Source: CAG-411 sp963643465
GTDB taxonomy: Bacteria; Bacillota; Clostridia; Lachnospirales; Lachnospiraceae
Length of the DNA: 64,000 bases
NCBI GenBank assembly: GCA_963643465.1
Contig: CAVIJT010000006.1
Coordinates: 116,675-180,674, forward strand
Direction: 5' to 3'
The position numbers were made by a program, and so were the translations under genes. Positions 59,969 through 64,000 of the stretch are shown piece by piece (positions within the stretch are counted from its first letter, which is position 1; every line of letters starts with the position of its first letter). The notes below the pieces were generated by a model that did not search any database, was not told where the DNA came from, and worked only from the letters and a program-made list of their open reading frames with translations.

Positions 59969-61627
59969 CTACATTTTCTTAAAACTAATACCACTAAAAG
60001 TCAAATAGTACCCTGCATCCTTCTTTTCTAATTCTACTGTCTGCCTTGCAAGTCTTCCAAAGCCTTGTATAATTGCAAGTTTCTCATCTATTACCTTCAG
60101 ACAACTGTTTAGTTTTACATTTAAAGCTTCTATCGCTAGTATTAGCACATCCCCCTTTACCTTCAAGCAACATTTGCAGCTTAAATTCTTAAAACGTTCC
60201 TCACTAACCCGATAGTTCCCACAAGCTTCTTTAAAGCTTTCAGAAATAGAACTCTGCTCATATTTACATCCAATAATACCTTTTGTTCTATGATATTTTC
60301 CGCTCTGTTCCAGAAGCATAACATCTTCGTCAAAATAAGAAGCTGGTTTCAATCGCATTCCCTGAATTGAACGTTTGATTGGAAGAAGTTTATGTAAAGG
60401 TTTGATTGGGACACACTGTAAATAGCCATCTTCACAAGGATGCAATTTTATTGGTATTTTTGACACTTCAGAAATCAGTTCCTTTTTATAATTCAATCTA
60501 ATATCTAGCATCCCAAAACCAGTTGCATACCTTCCGATATACTGCTCAGCATCCTTCTGCACATATTTATGTTCTACAGTGACTTCCTTTATGGCAATCT
60601 CTTTTAAATATTCCACTAAAGAAGTCATGCCCACCATTGCTGATAATCCTATCGCTCTCTGGCTATTGGTCATCACCACAATACCAACACCCATACTAGA
60701 AATATAGTTAAAAATAGAATGATGACAGGTGGTATTTCCACCATGCCCAAGTACCTTACCTACCTTTTCTCCAAAGTCATAATGATTATGAATCAAGCCG
60801 TACCCCACATTTTGTAAATCCTTGTCAATTGCTTCTTTCAAGTTTAAGGTTTCCATAAATTCCAATGTTTCTCGTTTTAGTAACCCATTATCTTTATTCA
60901 AGAACATCTGACCAAACTTCACAAAATCATTGAGTGACATATAGGTATTGGAGCCTGCCGGAAGCAGCGTTGACAACAAATCCTCTACTGCCTTTCCCTT
61001 TTTGTCATAGCATAATGAAACACGGGATGCGTAGGGTTTCCTATCCGCTTCATTTAAAAGAAAATGAACCTGAATTCCTAAAGGCTTAGCAATTTCGTTT
61101 TGTATGTATTCCGTATAGGGTAAACCGGAAATTCTTTCAATGACAATTCCGAGTACAGTATATCCTACATTAGAATAGGAATACATTTTTCCAGGCTGTG
61201 CAGTCAAGTAAGTATCTTTTAATTCCGGAATAACTTCATGATAATCTCTTGTACTATCCAAAATCAAATGAAACAAATCTGAAACAAGCCCCGATCTATG
61301 CATCAGCAGATTTTCAATGGTAATCTTTTCATATTCGAAATATGATTTCACTCCAAATTCGGGAATAAATTTATTGATGTCATCATCCAAAGAAAGTTTT
61401 CCTTCCTCTAACAGCTTCATAATGCCTAATGCTGTCATGACCTTGGTATTAGAACCTATCATATACAAACTGTCATTATCACTTTTAATCCCTTTTGCCT
61501 TATTAGCAAAACCAAAGTTATAGCTATAAAGAATTCCATTACTGTCAAACAAGGCAACATTTATTCCAACTACCTTGTTCCTCTTACACATTTTTTCAAG
61601 TCTCTTATCAAGCATTTGTGCATCCAC
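59969..61627 (-). CDS. Serine hydrolase with beta-lactamase/PBP4* fold
   Basis: 552 residues. GTG start at 61627 with GGAGGA in front, overlapping the regulator gene by 20 bp. Catalytic set: Ser59-x-x-Lys62 (GSNTK), Tyr151-Ser-Asn153 (MYSYSNVGY) and HGG in GHGGNTTCHH. The C-terminal ~200 residues form a separate accessory region. No signal peptide, so cytosolic unless exported otherwise. Family members are esterases or D-aminopeptidases as often as beta-lactamases. Confidence 0.88.
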   Translation of the reverse strand: MDAQMLDKRLEKMCKRNKVVGINVALFDSNGILYSYNFGFANKAKGIKSDNDSLYMIGSNTKVMTALGIMKLLEEGKLSLDDDINKFIPEFGVKSYFEYEKITIENLLMHRSGLVSDLFHLILDSTRDYHEVIPELKDTYLTAQPGKMYSYSNVGYTVLGIVIERISGLPYTEYIQNEIAKPLGIQVHFLLNEADRKPYASRVSLCYDKKGKAVEDLLSTLLPAGSNTYMSLNDFVKFGQMFLNKDNGLLKRETLEFMETLNLKEAIDKDLQNVGYGLIHNHYDFGEKVGKVLGHGGNTTCHHSIFNYISSMGVGIVVMTNSQRAIGLSAMVGMTSLVEYLKEIAIKEVTVEHKYVQKDAEQYIGRYATGFGMLDIRLNYKKELISEVSKIPIKLHPCEDGYLQCVPIKPLHKLLPIKRSIQGMRLKPASYFDEDVMLLEQSGKYHRTKGIIGCKYEQSSISESFKEACGNYRVSEERFKNLSCKCCLKVKGDVLILAIEALNVKLNSCLKVIDEKLAIIQGFGRLARQTVELEKKDAGYYLTFSGISFKKM

Positions 61628-62711
61628 TTTTTAGTTCCTCCCATTGCTCTTTTACTTGTTTTTCTGCTTTAGATGTAGCTCTTTCACCAAACACAAAATT
61701 TTCAACAGCCTCCATTGCAGTTTTACCTATACCATCAAAAGAGACTGCTTCCTTTTCTATTCCTTTAAATAATTTCACTCCCTGCAAGGTATAAACCGGA
61801 GACTTATCAAATTGTTTTGCTAAAATATAAGCATTGGTGATATATTCCCTTGCTTTCTCTGGGTGTCCAAAAGACATTTCCCACACTGCACACTGCGCCA
61901 TCAAAATTGATTTGAACTTATCCAAAAATGTTATAGTAGAAGCATCCATTTTCAGACTATCAAAAAAGTCCATTAACCATAATGCAACTGATATACATAT
62001 TTCATTCTTTGCCTGTGCATATACAAATGCCATACTTGGTACCGTTCGTATTACCTGATTGACAATCTCAGTCATTGAAGAAATAAGATATTTCTCAGCT
62101 TCCTCTGGTTTCTTTAATTCTATAGCATAGATATAGCCAAGCATACTACTGTTGGTATTGCAGACATTATTCTGTTCTAAAATTTCCAATCCTTTCTCCG
62201 TATCCCCTATTGCTAGATAATTGCTCGCCATATGGTTTAAAATAGTTACTTCATTAATATTCTTTTCTGTGTTCTGATACAATAAAGAAATTGCCTTTTC
62301 GAATAATTGATTGGACTTTATCATTGCCTCTTCACATTTTTCTTCTGAAAATTTCAGCATATACATCATCGCACTGACATAGACAATATTAAAATTATTG
62401 GGGTATTTTTTCAGTGCCTTTTCCGTCTCACTAACGCCTTCTTTGAAATCCTTTTCCACTATGCACTGCTTTATTCTCTGAATTCTATTTTCAACATTAC
62501 CGTTTTGTTGCTCATATCCTAAAAGCATATCAACAGAAACCTCAAAAAAATCTGCCATTTCCATAATTAGCTTTATTTCCGGTATAGACAATCCAGCTTC
62601 CCATTTATAAACCGCTCCAACCGTAACTCCTAATGCTTCTGCCATTTGTTCTTGTGTAAGAGATTGTTCCTTGCGTAAATTTCTTATATTCTCTGCAATT
62701 CTGATTTTCAT
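61608..62711 (-). CDS. XRE-family regulator with TPR-like C-terminal domain
   Basis: 367 residues. Helix-turn-helix at ~7-60 (IRNLRKEQSLTQEQMAEALG, AVYKWEAGLSIPEI), then ~300 residues of helical repeats (EKALKKYPNNFNIVYVSAMM; ILNHMASNYLAIGDTEKGLE) of the TPR type seen in RRNPP peptide-sensing regulators. Own promoter 35 bp upstream. Its stop overlaps the serine hydrolase gene. A 24-codon peptide gene lies directly upstream in the same direction. Confidence 0.87.
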   Translation of the reverse strand: MKIRIAENIRNLRKEQSLTQEQMAEALGVTVGAVYKWEAGLSIPEIKLIMEMADFFEVSVDMLLGYEQQNGNVENRIQRIKQCIVEKDFKEGVSETEKALKKYPNNFNIVYVSAMMYMLKFSEEKCEEAMIKSNQLFEKAISLLYQNTEKNINEVTILNHMASNYLAIGDTEKGLEILEQNNVCNTNSSMLGYIYAIELKKPEEAEKYLISSMTEIVNQVIRTVPSMAFVYAQAKNEICISVALWLMDFFDSLKMDASTITFLDKFKSILMAQCAVWEMSFGHPEKAREYITNAYILAKQFDKSPVYTLQGVKLFKGIEKEAVSFDGIGKTAMEAVENFVFGERATSKAEKQVKEQWEELKSGCTNA

Positions 62712-62746
62712 AGTGAAGCCCCTTCTTTCTCTACCATTTTAACACT

Positions 62747-62775
62747 ATTATATTTTGATTTAAACACACTGACAA
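62747..62775 (-). promoter_or_regulatory. Promoter of the XRE/TPR regulator gene
   Basis: Minus strand TTGTCA (62775-62770), 17-bp spacer, TATAAT (62752-62747). Confidence 0.75.
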
Positions 62776-62818
62776 TACGAGTCATTTGTTTATTTTTTTT
62801 ACTAACAGTAAGGGTTGT

Positions 62819-62893
62819 TTAATAACTATTGTAAGTTACCACAATACAAATCTGTACGATTTTCAAAGTCATTTCCTTTGATAATTTTTTCAT
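62819..62893 (-). CDS. Putative 24-residue signal-type peptide
   Basis: ATG (62893) with AAAGGAGG nine bases upstream, and a TAA stop at 62819. The peptide begins MKKLSKEMTLK and ends IVVTYNSY: a short basic start and a hydrophobic second half (IVQICIVV) with one Cys. Size and plan resemble the short hydrophobic peptides sensed by Rgg/RRNPP regulators, and an XRE/TPR regulator gene follows 108 bp downstream in the same direction. Upstream are a -10 box without a -35 and four phased direct repeats, indicating a controlled promoter. No homologue is recognised; coding is inferred from the ribosome site and context only. Confidence 0.45.
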   Translation of the reverse strand: MKKLSKEMTLKIVQICIVVTYNSY

Positions 62894-62919
62894 CACAAAT
62901 TACCTCCTTTCACAGAAAT

Positions 62920-63003
62920 AATATATAAATGAAACTTAATATTTTCCCCCCTGTAGAACCATGCTAGAACCAAAAACGAAAAAAGTAGAACAAAAATAGA
63001 ACC
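62920..63003 (-). promoter_or_regulatory. Phased direct repeats and -10 box of the small peptide gene
   Basis: TAGAAC on the plus strand (GTTCTA on the minus strand) begins at 62954, 62965, 62986 and 62997: steps 11, 21 and 11, all whole helical turns. Three of the four extend to GGTTCTA. They end 6 bp upstream of where the -35 box should be (GGGAAA, no match to consensus), followed by TATATT at 62925-62920. This is the layout of a promoter that needs an activator bound as two dimers. Confidence 0.6.
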
Positions 63004-63032
63004 AAAGACAAAATTTTCACAAAAAATGAGCA

Positions 63033-63068
63033 AGAAAAAAAGGCTTTCCGAAAACTCGAAAAGCCTTA
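63033..63068 (-). terminator. Terminator after tuf
   Basis: Minus strand AAGGCTTTTCG / CGGAAAGCCTT, then a run of eight T (complement of 63034-63041). Confidence 0.9.
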
Positions 63069-63089
63069 TAAAATCTACTTTATCTATAA

Positions 63090-64000
63090 TTAGTCGATAA
63101 CTGTAGCAACACGACCAGAACCTACTGTACGTCCACCTTCACGGATAGCGAATGTAAGACCCTGAGCCATAGCTACTGGATGAATTAACTCGATAGTCAT
63201 CTCTACGTTATCTCCAGGCATACACATCTCTGTACCTGCTGGTAACTCGATAACACCTGTAACGTCTGTTGTTCTGAAGTAGAACTGTGGTCTATAGTTG
63301 TTGAAGAAAGGAGTATGACGTCCACCTTCATCCTTTGTCAATACGTATACCTGAGCGGTAAACTTTGTATGACATGTTAAAGAACCTGGCTGAGAAAGAA
63401 CCTGTCCTCTTTCGATATCAGTTCTGTTGATACCACGAAGAAGAACACCGATGTTATCTCCTGCCTGAGCCTCATCAAGAAGCTTACGGAACATCTCGAT
63501 ACCAGTTACAACTGATTTCTGAGTCTCTTCTTTAATACCAACGATTTCTACTTCATCAGATAAGTGAAGTACACCAGCCTCTACTCTACCAGTAGCAACT
63601 GTACCACGACCTGTGATTGAGAATACGTCCTCGATAGGCATTACGAATGGCTTATCTGTATCACGCTGTGGATCTGGGATATACTCATCAACAGTGCTCA
63701 TAAGCTCCATGATCTTATCTCCCCACTCACCGTTAGGATCTTCTAAAGCCTTTAAAGCAGAACCCTTGATGATTGGACAGTCATTGAAATCATACTCAGC
63801 TAACTGCTCTGTGATTTCCATCTCTACTAACTCTAATAACTCTTCATCATCAACCATATCACATTTGTTCATGAATACTACGATGTAAGGTACACCAACC
63901 TGACGAGATAATAAGATATGCTCTTTAGTCTGAGCCATAACACCGTCAGTAGCAGCTACTACAAGGATAGCTCCATCCATCTGAGCAGCACCAGTGATCA
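63090..64000 (-). CDS. tuf: Elongation factor Tu (5' end outside the window)
   Basis: Brings aminoacyl-tRNA to the ribosome. The frame is open to the window edge, reading ITGAAQMDGAILVVAA, so about the first 100 residues are missing. The G4 motif NKCD is present (VVFMNKCDMVDD) with GSALKAL (G5). Domains 2 and 3 are complete: GRGTVATGRVEAG, FRTTDVTGVIELP, and the end FAIREGGRTVGSGRVATVID. Terminator right after the stop. Likely the last gene of a str-type operon. Confidence 0.98.
   Translation of the reverse strand, partial: ITGAAQMDGAILVVAATDGVMAQTKEHILLSRQVGVPYIVVFMNKCDMVDDEELLELVEMEITEQLAEYDFNDCPIIKGSALKALEDPNGEWGDKIMELMSTVDEYIPDPQRDTDKPFVMPIEDVFSITGRGTVATGRVEAGVLHLSDEVEIVGIKEETQKSVVTGIEMFRKLLDEAQAGDNIGVLLRGINRTDIERGQVLSQPGSLTCHTKFTAQVYVLTKDEGGRHTPFFNNYRPQFYFRTTDVTGVIELPAGTEMCMPGDNVEMTIELIHPVAMAQGLTFAIREGGRTVGSGRVATVID

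Noticed and set aside
1..64000. tRNA, rRNA genes, prophage or complete insertion sequences
   Set aside because: No cloverleaf, rRNA segment, transposase, integrase or phage structural gene was recognised on either strand.

Overview
The window is A+T-rich DNA from a spore-forming member of the Clostridia, most likely a Lachnospiraceae gut bacterium. The basis is the codon usage and strong AGGAGG-type ribosome binding sites, the spore-coat cotJ genes, a modular secreted alpha-amylase, many FtsX-type ABC exporters, ECF sigma/anti-sigma pairs, two chemoreceptors and EF-Tu. The family assignment is inference from gene content; no rRNA or tRNA gene is present. Both edges cut a gene: fabH on the left and tuf on the right.

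Layout. 1-5.3 kb: end of fabH, an FtsX-type ABC exporter behind a promoter with an operator-like palindrome, and a DUF3810-like membrane metallopeptidase with a small membrane protein. 5.3-11 kb: a two-component system (histidine kinase overlapping an OmpR-type regulator) and a zinc-ribbon/Gln-rich-repeat membrane protein. 11.2-13.3 kb: ammonium transport (amt-glnK) behind a likely attenuator. 13.3-16.6 kb: CobW GTPase, alpha/beta hydrolase, secreted CAP protein. 16.6-19.7 kb: XRE regulator, PLDc_N-like protein and ABC exporter operon. 19.7-24.2 kb: two related secreted proteins, an Ig/3D-like secreted protein, and ECF sigma factor with its partner. 24.5-30.3 kb: hybrid kinase, a 25-cysteine repeat protein, a chemoreceptor and a SEC-C protein. 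30.3-34.7 kb: DHHW/MBOAT/DUF4358/transglutaminase operon, probably acylating an envelope polymer. 35.3-42.2 kb: second ECF sigma/anti-sigma pair and a regulator-kinase-ABC-FtsX operon. 42.4-50.9 kb: amylase with a structured leader, a GDPD enzyme, a metal transporter plus Fur-family regulator, cotJ genes and pdxST. 51.3-57.5 kb: small enzymes, a flippase and a dCache chemoreceptor. 57.5-64 kb: aminoglycoside nucleotidyltransferase-like, GNAT and methyltransferase genes, a beta-lactamase-fold hydrolase with an XRE/TPR-like regulator, a previously unlisted 24-codon peptide gene, and tuf.

The least explained material is between genes. Two diverged copies of a ~260-bp element (34.9 kb and 50.9 kb) form a long imperfect palindrome whose copies differ by paired, compensating changes. 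A ~90-bp repeat occurs three times (13.1, 40.4 and 57.4 kb), each time followed within about 8 bp by a hairpin of different sequence. Both ECF sigma genes carry the same palindrome TGAAAGGCYTTTCA 25-26 bp before the start codon. Next to tuf, a 24-codon ORF with a strong ribosome binding site lies behind four helically phased GTTCTA repeats and directly upstream of an XRE/TPR-like regulator, which looks like a candidate peptide-signalling pair. The amylase mRNA may begin with a 68-nt fold containing a possible pseudoknot.
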